From NCBI RefSeq assembly GCF_029227915.1, contig NC_079885.1:4030001-4094000 (forward strand): DNA of 64,000 bases. The letters run 5' to 3'. The stretch comes from Hydractinia symbiolongicarpus. Lineage: Eukaryota; Cnidaria; Hydrozoa; Anthoathecata; Hydractiniidae. This document shows, piece by piece, positions 36,401 through 49,440 of the stretch. The position numbers and the translations under genes are program-made. The first letter of the stretch is position 1; each line of letters starts with the position of its first letter. Below the pieces are notes generated by a model. It saw nothing but the letters and a program-made list of their open reading frames with translations, was not told the DNA's origin and searched no databases.

Positions 36401-38668
36401 TGGTCCAATTGTCTCACTTATCTCATTTATAAGATCACAGTCCAAAATCAGTATAATTAAGTATAAATTTGGTCCAATTGTCTCATTTATCACATTTATG
36501 AGGTCAAAGTCCAATATTAGTTCAATTAAGTCCCACAGTCAATCCTTTCACTGTTAAAAGCGATGCAACCTAGTAATATCCGAATACTATTGCTAAATAC
36601 ATGTTGGTACGAATATGTGACGCAACCGTTGTAACTTAAACGGATTTATACCGCCAGAAGGTCAATGAAATGTAGTTTTTGAAACTGTTCCTATTTATTC
36701 AGCGCGTGCTAACAGCCAGGATTGGTCCCACAGTAAAAAATGACTTATTTTATATAAGTTTTTAAGTGAAACGCTACCATAGGGCCGAGTGTAATCGCTG
36801 AATTCCAGCAATCATGTCAAATTAAGAAGAATGTTATTCCTTGGAGTCCAATTGGCTCATTTATCACATTTACAAGGTCACAGTACAGAATAACTTCAAT
36901 TAAGTCCCACAGTCAATCGTTTCACTGTCAAAAGAAATACAACATAGTAATATCGGAAAAGAATCACTAAATACATGTTGGTACGAATATGTGACACAAT
37001 CGTTGTAAGTCAAGCGGATTGACACCGTTAGAATGTCAATGAAATGTAGTTTCTAAAACTGTCTCTCCTTCTTCAACGCGTGCTAACGCCTAGGAGTGGT
37101 CTAACCGTAAAAAATGACTCATTTATCTAAATTTTTAAATGAAGCGCTGCCACAGCGCCCAGCGAAATCCTTAAATTTCAGCAATCATGTCAAATTAAGA
37201 CGACTGTTATTTCTTGTCTCCTTTATCACATTTATGAGGTCACAGTCCACAAACAGTTCAATTAAGTCCCACAGTCAATCCTTTCACTGTTAAAAGCGAT
37301 GCAACCTAGTAATATCCGATACTATTGCTAAATACATGTTGGTACGAATATGTGACGCAACCGTTGTAACTCAAACGGATTTATACCGCCAGAAGGTCAA
37401 TGAAATGTAGTTTTTGAAACTCTTCCTATTTATTCAGCGCGTGCTAACGGCCAGGATTGGTCCCACAGTAAAAAATGACTTATTTTATATAAGTTTTTAA
37501 GTGAAGCGCTACCATAGGGCCGAGTGTAATCGCTGAATTCCAGCAATCATGTCAAATTAAGAAGAATGTTATTCCTTGGAGTCCAATTGGCTCATTTATC
37601 ACATTTATAAGGTCACAGTACAGAATCACTTTAATTAAGTCCCACAGTCAATCGTATCACTGTCAAAAGCAATACAACTTAGTAATAATGGAAAAAAATC
37701 ACTAAATACATGTTGGTACGAATATGTGACGCAACCGTTGTAGTTGAAACGAACTATTACCGTTAGAAAGTCAATGAAATGTAGCATTTAAAACTGTCTC
37801 TATTTCTTCAGCGCGCGCTAACGGCTAGGATTGGTCCCACAGTAAAAATGACTTATTTTATCTAAATTTTCATGTGAAGCGCTACCATTGGGCCGAGTGT
37901 AATCGCTGAATTGCAGCAATCATATCAAATTAAGAAGAATGTTATTCCTTGGAGTCCAATTGGCTCATTTATCACATTTATAAGGTTGCAGTCTAGAATC
38001 ACTTCAATTAAGTCCCACAGTCAATCCTTTCACTGTTAAAAGCTATGCAACCTAGTAAAATCAGAAAAATATTGCTAAATGCATGTTGGTACAAATATGT
38101 GACGCAGCCGTTGTAATTGAAACGGACTGATGCCGTTAGAAATTCAATGAAATGTAGTTTCTAAAACTGTCTCTCTTTCTTCAGCGCGCGCTAACGTCTA
38201 GGAGTGGTCTAACCGTAAAAAATGAATCATTTATATAAATTTTTAAATGAAGCGCTACCACAGCGCCCAGCGAAATCGGTAAATTTCAGCAATCATGTTA
38301 AATTAAGACGACTGTTATTTCTTGTCTCATTTATCACATTTTTGAGGTCAAAGTCCAAAATCAGTTCAATTAAGTCCCACAGTCAATCCTTTCACTGTTA
38401 AAAGCGATGCAACCTAGTAATATCCGAATACTATTGCTAAATACACGTTGGTACGAATATGTGACGCAACCGTTGTAACTCAAACGGATTTATACCGCCA
38501 GAAAGTCAATGAAATGTAGCCTTTGAAACTGTTCCTATTTATTCAGCACGTGCTAACGGCCAGGATTGGTTCCACAGTAAAAAATGACTTATTTTGTGCA
38601 AATTTTTAGGTGAAGCGCTACCATAGGGCCGAGTGTAATCGCTGAATTCCAGCAATCATGTAAAATAA
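33425..38668 (+). repeat. HOR-D copy 1 (14 monomers, 5244 bp)
   Basis: Monomers start at 33713, 34075, 34437, 34809, 35181, 35554, 35927, 36299 (441 bp), 36740, 37114, 37475, 37848, 38222 and 38584. Each recurs exactly 5244 bp downstream. Private variants present in both copies include GTCCTAAGTTAC (34577 and 39821), ATAGAGCCGCGTGTAAACG, CGCGCGGTAACGG, AAACGCCGCCACAGCG, CAATCGTATCACTG, and a shortened A-run at 37841-37849. The phase-0 ATG is mutated to AGG at 35181. Four members are of the 361-362-bp class (33713, 34075, 37114, 38222). Confidence 0.93.
36299..36739 (+). repeat. 441-bp long monomer 4
   Basis: Long monomer of HOR-D copy 1, with the TATAATTAAG form of the joint and the private head AAACGCCGCCACAGCG after GGTTCCGCACTAC. 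Confidence 0.92.
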
Positions 38669-41600
38669 CAAAGAATGTTAATCCTTGGGTCCAATTGTCT
38701 CATTTATCACATTTATTAGGTCAAAGTCCAAAATCAGTTCAATTAAGTCCCACAGTCAATCCTTTCACTGTTAAAAACGATGCAACCTAGTAAAACCAGA
38801 AAAATATCGCTAAATGCATGTTGGTACGAATATGTGACGCAACCGTTGTAATTGAAACGGACTGATGCCGTTACAAATTCAATTAAATGTAGTTTCTAAA
38901 ACTGTCTCTCTTTCTTCAGCGCGTGCTAACGCCTAGGAGTGGTCTAACCGTAAAAAATGACTCATTTATCTAAATTTTTAAATGAAGCGCTACCACAGCG
39001 CCCAGCGAAATCGTTAAATTTCAGCAATCATGTCAAATTAAGACGACTGTTATTTCTTGTTTCATTTATCACATTTTTGAGGTCAAAGTCCAAAATCAGT
39101 TCAATTAAGTCCCACAGTCAATCCTTTCACTGTTAAAAGCGATGCAACCTAGTAAAATCAGAAAAATATCGCTAAATGCATGTTGGTACAAATATGTGAC
39201 GCAACCGTTGTAATTGAAACGGACTGATGCCGTTAGAAATTCAATGAAATGTAGTTTCTAAAACTGTCTCTCTTTCTTCAGCGCGCGCTAACGTCTAGGA
39301 GTGGTCTAACCGTAAAAAATGACTCATTTAATTAAATTTTTAAATGAAGCGCTACCACAGCGCCCAGCGAAATCGGTAAATTTCAGCAATCATGTCAAAT
39401 TAAGACGACTGTTATTTCTTGTCTCATTTATCACATTTTTGAGGTCAAAGTCCAAAATCAGTTCAATTAAGTCCCACAGTCAATCCTTTCACTGTTAAAA
39501 GCGATGCAACCTAGTAAAATCAGAAAAATATCGCTAAATACATGTTGGTACGAATATTTGACGCAACCGTTGTAATTGAAACGGACTGATACCGTTAGAG
39601 AGTCAATGAAATGTAGTTTTTAAAACTGTTTCTCTTTCTTCAGCGCGGGCTAACGGCTAGGATTGGTCCCACCGTAAAAAATGACTTATTTATCTAAATT
39701 TTTCAGCGAATCCCTACCACAGCGCCCAGTGAAATCAGTAAATTCCAGCAATCATGTCAAATTCAGAAGAATGATATTTCTTTGTTCCAATTGTCTCACT
39801 TATCACATTTATAAGGTCACAGTCCTAAGTTACTTCAATTAAGTCCCAGAGTCAATTGTTTCATTGTTAAAAGCGATATAACTCAATAATATCGGAAAAA
39901 TATCACTAAATACATGTTGGTACGAATATGTGACGCAACCGTTGTAATTGAAACGGACTGATACCGTTACAGAGTCAATGAGATGTAGTTTTTAAAACTG
40001 TCTCTCTTTCTTCAGCGCGTGCTAACGGCTAGGATTCGTCCCACAGAAAAAAATGACTTATTTATCTAAATTTTTAAGTGAAGCGCTACCATAGGGCCGC
40101 GTGTAATCGCTGAATTGCAGCAATCATGTCAAATTCAGAAGAATGATATTTCTTTGTTCCAATTGTCTCACTTATCACATTTATAAGGTCACAGTCCAAA
40201 GTTACTTCAATTAAGTCCCAGAGTCAATTGTTTCATTGTTAAAAGCGATATAACTCAATAATATCGGAAAAATATCACTAAATACATGTTGGTACGAATA
40301 TGTGACGCAACCGTTGTAATTGAAACGGACTGATACCGTTACAGAGTCAATGAGATGTAGTTTTTAAAACTGTCTCTCTTTCTTCAGCGCGTGCTAACGG
40401 CTAGGATTCGTCCCACAGAAAAAAAGGACTTATTTATCTAAATTTTTAAGTGAAGCGCTACCATAGAGCCGCGTGTAAACGCTGAGTTGCGGCAATCATG
40501 TCAAATTAATAAGAATGTTATTTCTTGGGTTCCAGTTGGCTCACTTATCACATTTATAAGGTCACAGTTTAGAATCACTTCAATTAAGTCCCACAGTCAA
40601 TCGTTTCACTGTCAAAAGCAATACAACTTAGTAATATCGGAAAAAAATCACTAAATAAATGTTAGTAGGAATACGTGAAGCAACCGTTGTAACTTAGGCG
40701 GATTGACACCATTAGAAAGTCAGTGAAATGTAGTTTTTGAAAATGTTTCTATTTCTTCAACGCGCGGTAACGGCTAGGATTGGTCCCGCAGTACAAAATG
40801 ACTTATATATCTACATTTTTAAGTGAAGCGCTACCATTGGGCCGAGTGTAATCGCTGAATTGCAGCAATCATGTCAAATTAAGAAAAATGTTATTCCTTG
40901 GAGTCCAATTGGCTCATTTATCACATTTATAAGGTCGCAGTCTAGAAGCACTTCAATTAAGTCCCACAGTCAATCGTTTCACTGTTAAAAGCGATACAAC
41001 TTAGTAATATCGGAAAAAAATCACTAAATACATCTTGGTACGAATATGTGACTCAACCGTTGTAACTCAAATGGACTCATACCGTTAGAAATTCATTGAA
41101 ATGTACCTTCTAAAACTGTCTCTATTTCTTCAGCGCGCGATAAGGGCTAGGATTCGTACCACAGTAAAAAATGACTTATTTATCTAAATTTTTAAATGAA
41201 GCGCTACCACAACGCCTAGCGAAATCGGTAAATTCCAGCAATCATGTCAATTTAAGACGAATGTTATTTCTCGGGTCCAATTGTCTCATGTATCACATTT
41301 TTGAGGTGAAAGTCCAAAATCAGTTCAATTAAGTCCCACAGTCCATCGTTTCACTGTCAAAAGAAATACAACATAGTAATATCGGAAAAGAATCACTAAA
41401 TACATGTTGGTACAAATATGTGACACAACCGTTGTAAGTCAAGCGGATTGACACCGTTAGAATGTCAATGAAATGTAGTTTTTGAAAATGTTTCTATTTT
41501 TTCAACGCGCGCTAACGGCTAGGATTGGTTCCGCACTACAAAATGACTTATATATCTAAACTTTTAAATAAAACGCCGCCACAGCGCCCAGCGAAATCGG

Positions 41601-43912
41601 TAAATTCCAGCAATCATGTCAAATTAAAAAGAATGTTATTTCTTTGGTCCAATTGTCTCACTTATCTCATTTATAAGATCACAGTCCAAAATCAGTATAA
41701 TTAAGTATAAATTTGGTCCAATTGTCTCATTTATCACATTTATGAGGTCAAAGTCCAATATTAGTTCAATTAAGTCCCACAGTCAATCCTTTCACTGTTA
41801 AAAGCGATGCAACCTAGTAATATCCGAATACTATTGCTAAATACATGTTGGTACGAATATGTGACGCAACCGTTGTAACTTAAACGGATTTATACCGCCA
41901 GAAGGTCAATGAAATGTAGTTTTTGAAACTGTTCCTATTTATTCAGCGCGTGCTAACAGCCAGGATTGGTCCCACAGTAAAAAATGACTTATTTTATATA
42001 AGTTTTTAAGTGAAACGCTACCATAGGGCCGAGTGTAATCGCTGAATTCCAGCAATCATGTCAAATTAAGAAGAATGTTATTCCTTGGAGTCCAATTGGC
42101 TCATTTATCACATTTACAAGGTCACAGTACAGAATAACTTCAATTAAGTCCCACAGTCAATCGTTTCACTGTCAAAAGAAATACAACATAGTAATATCGG
42201 AAAAGAATCACTAAATACATGTTGGTACGAATATGTGACACAATCGTTGTAAGTCAAGCGGATTGACACCGTTAGAATGTCAATGAAATGTAGTTTCTAA
42301 AACTGTCTCTCCTTCTTCAACGCGTGCTAACGCCTAGGAGTGGTCTAACCGTAAAAAATGACTCATTTATCTAAATTTTTAAATGAAGCGCTGCCACAGC
42401 GCCCAGCGAAATCCTTAAATTTCAGCAATCATGTCAAATTAAGACGACTGTTATTTCTTGTCTCCTTTATCACATTTATGAGGTCACAGTCCACAAACAG
42501 TTCAATTAAGTCCCACAGTCAATCCTTTCACTGTTAAAAGCGATGCAACCTAGTAATATCCGATACTATTGCTAAATACATGTTGGTACGAATATGTGAC
42601 GCAACCGTTGTAACTCAAACGGATTTATACCGCCAGAAGGTCAATGAAATGTAGTTTTTGAAACTCTTCCTATTTATTCAGCGCGTGCTAACGGCCAGGA
42701 TTGGTCCCACAGTAAAAAATGACTTATTTTATATAAGTTTTTAAGTGAAGCGCTACCATAGGGCCGAGTGTAATCGCTGAATTCCAGCAATCATGTCAAA
42801 TTAAGAAGAATGTTATTCCTTGGAGTCCAATTGGCTCATTTATCACATTTATAAGGTCACAGTACAGAATCACTTTAATTAAGTCCCACAGTCAATCGTA
42901 TCACTGTCAAAAGCAATACAACTTAGTAATAATGGAAAAAAATCACTAAATACATGTTGGTACGAATATGTGACGCAACCGTTGTAGTTGAAACGAACTA
43001 TTACCGTTAGAAAGTCAATGAAATGTAGCATTTAAAACTGTCTCTATTTCTTCAGCGCGCGCTAACGGCTAGGATTGGTCCCACAGTAAAAATGACTTAT
43101 TTTATCTAAATTTTCATGTGAAGCGCTACCATTGGGCCGAGTGTAATCGCTGAATTGCAGCAATCATATCAAATTAAGAAGAATGTTATTCCTTGGAGTC
43201 CAATTGGCTCATTTATCACATTTATAAGGTTGCAGTCTAGAATCACTTCAATTAAGTCCCACAGTCAATCCTTTCACTGTTAAAAGCTATGCAACCTAGT
43301 AAAATCAGAAAAATATTGCTAAATGCATGTTGGTACAAATATGTGACGCAGCCGTTGTAATTGAAACGGACTGATGCCGTTAGAAATTCAATGAAATGTA
43401 GTTTCTAAAACTGTCTCTCTTTCTTCAGCGCGCGCTAACGTCTAGGAGTGGTCTAACCGTAAAAAATGAATCATTTATATAAATTTTTAAATGAAGCGCT
43501 ACCACAGCGCCCAGCGAAATCGGTAAATTTCAGCAATCATGTTAAATTAAGACGACTGTTATTTCTTGTCTCATTTATCACATTTTTGAGGTCAAAGTCC
43601 AAAATCAGTTCAATTAAGTCCCACAGTCAATCCTTTCACTGTTAAAAGCGATGCAACCTAGTAATATCCGAATACTATTGCTAAATACACGTTGGTACGA
43701 ATATGTGACGCAACCGTTGTAACTCAAACGGATTTATACCGCCAGAAAGTCAATGAAATGTAGCCTTTGAAACTGTTCCTATTTATTCAGCACGTGCTAA
43801 CGGCCAGGATTGGTTCCACAGTAAAAAATGACTTATTTTGTGCAAATTTTTAGGTGAAGCGCTACCATAGGGCCGAGTGTAATCGCTGAATTCCAGCAAT
43901 CATGTAAAATAA
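38669..43912 (+). repeat. HOR-D copy 2 (14 monomers, 5244 bp)
   Basis: Monomers start at 38957, 39319, 39681, 40053, 40425, 40798, 41171, 41543 (441 bp), 41984, 42358, 42719, 43092, 43466 and 43828. The sequence repeats copy 1 with no indel over the full 5244 bp, and I noticed no substitution in the many stretches compared. Agreement extends about 105 bp beyond this unit, to about 44018, where the following monomer reads AAAAGCGATG instead of AAAAACGATG. This is by far the longest near-perfect repeat in the window. Confidence 0.93.
41543..41983 (+). repeat. 441-bp long monomer 5
   Basis: Long monomer of HOR-D copy 2. It appears identical to 36299-36739, including AAACGCCGCC and the GTATAAATTT joint. 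Confidence 0.92.
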
Positions 43913-46900
43913 CAAAGAATGTTAATCCTTGGGTCCAATTGTCTCATTTATCACATTTATTAGGTCAAAGTCCAAAATCAGTTCAATTAAGTCCCACAGT
44001 CAATCCTTTCACTGTTAAAAGCGATGCAACCTAGTAAAATCAGAAAAATATCGCTAAATGCATGTTGGTACGAATATGTGACGCAACCGTTGCAATTGAA
44101 ACGGACTGATGCCGTTAGAAATTCAATGAAATGTAGTTTCTAAAACTGTCTCTCTTTCTTCAGCGCGCGCTAACGTCTAGGAGTGGTCTAACCGTAAAAA
44201 ATGACTCATTTATCTAAATTTTTAAATGAAGCGCTACCACAGCGCCCAGCGAGTTCGGTAAATTTCAGCAATCATGTCAAATTAAGACGACTGTTATTTC
44301 TTGTCTCATTTATCACATTTTTGAGGTCAAAGTCCAAAATCAGTTCAATTAAGTCCCACAGTCAGTCCTTTCACTGTTAAAAGCGATGCAACCTAGTAAA
44401 ATCAGAAAAATATCGCTAAATGCATGTTGGTACGAATATGTGACGCAACTGTTGTAATTGAAACGGACTGATACCGTTAGAGAGTCAATGAAATGTAGTT
44501 TTTAAAACTGTTTCTCTTTCTTCAGCGCGGGCTAACGGCTAGGATTGGTCCCACCGTAAAAAATGACTTGGTTATCTAAATTTTTCAGCGAATCCCTACC
44601 ACAGCGCCCAGTGAAATCAGTAAATTCCAGCAATCATGTCAAATTCAGAAGAATGATATTTCTTTGTTCCAATTGTCTCACTTATCACATTTATAAGGTC
44701 ACAGTCCAAAGTTACTTCAATTAAGTCCCAGAGTCAATCGTTTCATTGTTAAAAGCGATATAACTCAATAATATCGGAAAAATATCACTAAATACATCTT
44801 GGTACGAATATGTGACGCAACCGTTGTAATTGAAACGGACTGATACCGTTACAGAGTCAATGAGATGTAGTTTTTAAAACTGTCTCTCTTTCTTCAGCGC
44901 GTGCTAACGGCTAGGATTCGTCCCACAGAAAAAAATGACTTATTTATCTAAATTTTTAAATGAAGCGCTCCAAACAGCGCCCAGTGTAAACGCTGAGTTG
45001 CGGCAATCATGTCAAATTAAGAAGAATGTTATTTCTTGGGTTCCAGTTGGCTCACTTATCACATTTATTAGGTCACAGTCCAAAGTTATTTCAATTAAGT
45101 CCCAGAGTCAATTGTTTCAATGTTAAAAGCGATATAACTTAATAATATCAGAAAAATATCACTAAATACATGTTGGTACGAATATGTGAGGCAACCGTTG
45201 TAACTCAAACAGATTTATACCGCCAGAAAGTTCATGAAATGTAGTCTTTGAAACTGTTCCTATTTATTCAGCACGTGCTAACGGGCAGGATTGGTCCCAC
45301 AGTAAAAAATGACTTATTTTGTATAAATTTTTAAGTGAAGCGCTACCATAGGGCCGCGTGTAATCGCTGAATTGCAGCAATCATGTCAAATTAATAAGAA
45401 TGTTATTTCTTGGGTTCCAGTTGGCTCACTTATCACATTTATAAGGTCACAGTTTAGAATCACTTCAATTAAGTCCCACAGTCAATCGTTTCACTGTCAA
45501 AAGCAATACAACTTAGTAATATCGGAAAAAAATCACTAAATAAATGTTAGTAGGAATACGTGAAGCAACCGTTGTAACTTAGGCGGATTGACACCATTAG
45601 AAAGTCAATGAAATGTAGTTTTTGAAAATGTTTTCATTTCTTCAACGCGCGCTAACGGCTAGGATTGGTCCCGCAGTACAAAATGACTTATATATCTACA
45701 TTTTTAAGTGAAGCGCTACCATTGGGCCGAGTGTAATCACTGAATTGCAGCAATCATGTCAAATTAAGAAGAATGTTATTCCTTGGAGTCCAATTGGCTC
45801 ATTTATCACATTTATAAGGTCGCAGTCTAGAAGCACTTCAATTAAGTCCCACAGTCAATCGTTTCACTGTTAAAATCGATACAACTTAGTAATATCGGAA
45901 GAAAATCACTAAATACATGTTGGTACGAATATGTGACTCAACCGTTGTAACTCAAATGGACTCATACCGTTAGAAATTCATTGAAATGTACCTTCTAAAA
46001 CTGTCTCTATTTCTTCAGCGCGCGATAACGGCTAGGATTCGTACCACAGTAAAAAATGACTTATTTATCTAAATTTTTAAATGAAGCGCTACCACAACGC
46101 CTAGCGAAATCGGTAAATTCCAGCAATCATGTCAAATTAAGACGAATGTTATTTCTCGGGTCCAATTGTCTCATGTATCACATTTTTGAGATGAAAGTCC
46201 AAAATCAGTTCAATTAAGTCCCACAGTCCATCGTTTCACTGTCAAAAGAAATACAACATAGTAATATCGGAAAAGTATCACTAAATACATGTTGGTACGA
46301 ATATGTGACACAACCGTTGTAAATCAAGCGGATTGACACCGTTAGAATGTCAATGAAATGTAGTTTTTGAAAATGTTTCTATTTTTTCAACGCGCGCTAA
46401 CGGCTAGGATTGGTTCCGCACTACAAAATGACTTATATATCTAAACTTTTAAATAAAACGCCGCCACAGCGCCCAGCGAAATCGGTAAATTCCAGCAATC
46501 ATGTCAAATTAAAAAGAATGTTATTTCTTTGGTCCAATTGTCTCACTTATCTCATTTATAAGATCACAGTCCAAAATCAGTATAATTAAGTATAAATTTG
46601 GTCCAATTGTCTCATTTATCACATTTATGAGGTCAAAGTCCAATATTAGTTCAATTAAGTCCCACAGTCAATCCTTTCACTGTTAAAAGCGATGCAACCT
46701 AGTAATATCCGAATACTATTGCTAAAGACATGTTGGTACGAATATGTGACGCAACCGTTGTAACTCAGACGGATTTATACCGCCAGAAGGTCAATGAAAT
46801 GTAGTTTTTGAAACTGTTCCTATTTATTCAGCGCGTGCTAACAGCCAGGATTGGTCCCACAGTAAAAAATGACTTATTTTATATAAGTTTTTAAGTGAAG

Positions 46901-47077
46901 CGCTACCATAGGGCCGAGTGTAATCGCTGAATTCCAGCAATCATGTCAAATTAAGAAGAATGTTATTCCTTGGAGTCCAATTGGCTCATTTATCACATTT
47001 ACAAGGTCACAGTACAGAATAACTTCAATTAAGTCCCACAGTCCATCGTTTCACTGTCAAAAGAAATACAACATAGT
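43913..47077 (+). repeat. HOR-D copy 3, diverged and truncated by the inversion
   Basis: Monomers start at 44201, 44563, 44935, 45309, 45683, 46056, 46428 (441 bp) and 46869 (broken at 47077, phase 208). From 44563 on they follow the order 39681 to 41984 with an offset of about 4882-4885 bp, so one 362-bp monomer of the unit is missing. Unlike copies 1 and 2 it has many private differences: CAGCGAGTTCGG in 44201, GACTTGGTTATC at 44563, and a monomer with the CTCCAAACAGCGCCC head at 44935. Unlike the 40425 monomer, 45309 keeps the phase-0 ATG. Confidence 0.85.
46428..46868 (+). repeat. 441-bp long monomer 6
   Basis: Long monomer of the diverged HOR-D copy 3. It shares AAACGCCGCC with monomers 4 and 5 but has private changes such as GCTAAAGACATG and AACTCAGACGG. 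Confidence 0.92.
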
Positions 47078-47087
47078 CACCAGTCAT
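47078..47087. other. Filler DNA at left inversion breakpoint
   Basis: The forward monomer stops after ACAACATAGT (47077, phase 208). The inverted satellite is recognisable from AGTCATTTTTTACGG (47088). The ten bases between, CACCAGTCAT, fit neither side. Together with the following bases they form AGTCATAGTCAT, a short direct repeat that could come from copying the inverted flank twice during end joining. Confidence 0.8.
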
Positions 47088-49432
47088 AGTCATTTTTTAC
47101 GGTTAGACCACTCCTAGACGTTAGCGCGCGCTGAAGAAAGAGAGACCGTTTTAGAAACTACTTTTCATTGAATTTCTAACGGCATCAGTCCGTTTCAATT
47201 GCAACTGTTGCGTCACATATTCGTACCAACATGCATTTAGCGATATTTTTCTGATTTTACTAGGTTTCATCGCTTTTAACAGTGAAAGGATTGACTGTGG
47301 GACTTAATTGAACTGATTTTGGACTTTGACCTCAAAAATGTGATAAATGAGACAAGAAATAACAGTCGTCTTAATTTGACATGATTGCTGAAATTTACCG
47401 AACTCGCTGGGCGCTGTGGTAGCGCTTCATTTAAAAATTTAGATAAATGAGTCATTTTTTACGGTTAGACCACTCCTAGACGTTAGCGCGCGCTGAAGAA
47501 AGAGAGACAGTTTTAGAAACTACATTTCATTGAATTTCTAACGGCATCAGTCCGTTTCAATTAAAACGGTTGCGTCAAATATTCGTACCAACATGCATTT
47601 AGCGATATTTTTCTGATTTTACTAGGTTGCATCGCTTTTAACAGTGAAAGGATTGACTGTGGGACTTAATTGAACTTATTTTGGACTTTGACCTAATAAA
47701 TGTGATAAATGAGACAATTGCACCCAAGGATTAACATTCTTTGTAATTTGACATGATTGCTGGAATTTACCGATTTCGCTGGGCGCTGTGGTAGCGTTTT
47801 ATTTAAAAGTTTAGATATATAAGTCATTTTGTACTGCGGGACCAATCCTAGCCGTTAGCGCGCGTTGAAAAAATAGAAACATTTTCAAAAACTGCATTTC
47901 ATTGACATTCTAACGGTGTCAATCCGCTTGACTTACAACGGTTGTGTCACATATTCGTACCAACATGTATTTAGTGATTCTTTTCCGATATTACTATGTT
48001 GTATTTCTTTTGACAGTGAAACGATTGACTGTGGGACTTAATTGAAGTGATTCTGTAGTGTGACCTTATAAATATGATAAATGAGCCAATTGGACTCCAA
48101 AGAATAACATTCTTTGTAATTTGACATGATTGCTGGAATTCAGCGATTACACTCGGCCCTATGGTAGCGCTTCACCTAAAAATTTGCACAAAATAAGTCA
48201 TTTTTTACTGTGGAACCAATCCTGGCCGTTAGCACGTGCTGAATAAATAGGAACAGTTTCAAAGACTACATTTCATTGACTTTCTGGCGGTATAAATCCG
48301 TTTGAGTTACAACGGTTGCGTCACATATTCGTACCAACGTGTATTTAGCAATAGTATTCGAATATTACTAGGTTGCATCGCTTTTAACAGTGAAAGGATT
48401 GACTGTGGGACTTAATTGAACTTATTTTGGACTTTGACCTAATAAATGTGATAAATGAGACAATTGGACCCAAGGATTAACATTCTTTGTAATTTGACAT
48501 GATTGCTGGAATTTACCGATTTCGCTGGGCGCTGTGGTAGCGTTTTATTTAAAAGTTTAGATATATAAGTCATTTTGTACTGCGGGACCAATCCTAGCCG
48601 TTAGCGCGCGTTGAAAAAATAGAAACATTTTCAAAAACTGCATTTCATTGACATTCTAACGGTGTCAATCCGCTTGACTTACAACGGTTGTGTCACATAT
48701 TCGTACCAACATGTATTTAGTGATTCTTTTCCGATATTACTATGTTGTATTTCTTTTGACAGTGAAAGGATTGACTGTGGGACTTAATTGAAGTGATTCT
48801 AGACTGCGACCTTATAAATGTGATAAATGAGCCAAATGGATTCCAAGGAATAACATTCTTCTTAATTTGATATGATTGCTGCAATTCAGCGATTACACTC
48901 GGCCCAATGGTAGCGCTTCACATGAAAATTTAGATAAAATAAGTCATTTTCACTGTGGGACCAATCCTAGCCGTTAGCGCGCGCTGAAGAAATAGAGACA
49001 GTTTTAAATGCTACATTTCATTGACTTTCTAACGGTAATAGTCCGTTTCAACTACAACGGTTGCGTCACATATTCGTACCAACATGTATTTAGTGATTTT
49101 TTTCCATTATTACTAAGTTGTATTGCTTTTGACAGTGATACGATTGACTGTGGGACTTAATTGAAGTGATTCTGTACTGTGACCTTATAAATGTGATAAA
49201 TGAGCCAATTGGACTCCAAGGAATAACATTCTTCTTAATTTGACATGATTGCTGGAATTCAGCGATTACACTCGGCCCTATGGTAGCGCTTCACTTAAAA
49301 ACTTATATAAAATAAGTCATTTTTTACTGTGGGACCAATCCTGGCCGTTAACACGCGCTGAATAAATAGGAAGAGTTTCAAAAACTACATTTCATTGACC
49401 TTCTGGCGGTATAAATCCGTTTGAGTTACAAC
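47088..49432 (-). repeat. Inverted satellite block (six full monomers, minus strand)
   Basis: The satellite is present here as its reverse complement; no other inverted block was seen in the window. Minus-strand phase-0 bases lie at 49320, 48946, 48573, 48201, 47826, 47455 and 47093, giving six complete monomers plus a 112-bp tail on the right. Read on the minus strand the order is a 42358-type tail (AAACTCTTCC), a 42719-type monomer (CAATCGTATCACTG), a 43092-type (TTTTCATGTGAAGCG), a TATATATCTAAAC-type, a 43828-type (TTTTGTGCAAATTTTTAGG), another TATATATCTAAAC-type and a 44201-type (CAGCGAGTTCGG). This is largely the HOR-D order expected after the monomer on the left (46869, a 41984 type), so the block looks turned in place rather than brought from elsewhere. 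Confidence 0.93.
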
Positions 49433-49440
49433 ACCATTAG
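49427..49440. other. Right inversion breakpoint with 2-bp overlap
   Basis: The inverted side ends with GAGTTACAAC (reverse complement of GTTGTAACTC) and the forward side begins with ACACCATTAG, normally preceded by GATTG. The bases AC at 49431-49432 fit both sides, a 2-bp microhomology. Both sides are at nearly the same place in the monomer, about 265 on the inverted side and about 280 on the forward side. Confidence 0.8.

Noticed and set aside
47078-49432. Mobile element insertion as cause of the minus-strand block
   Set aside because: The block contains only satellite monomers, with no terminal repeats, no target-site duplication and no coding sequence; an inversion is sufficient.
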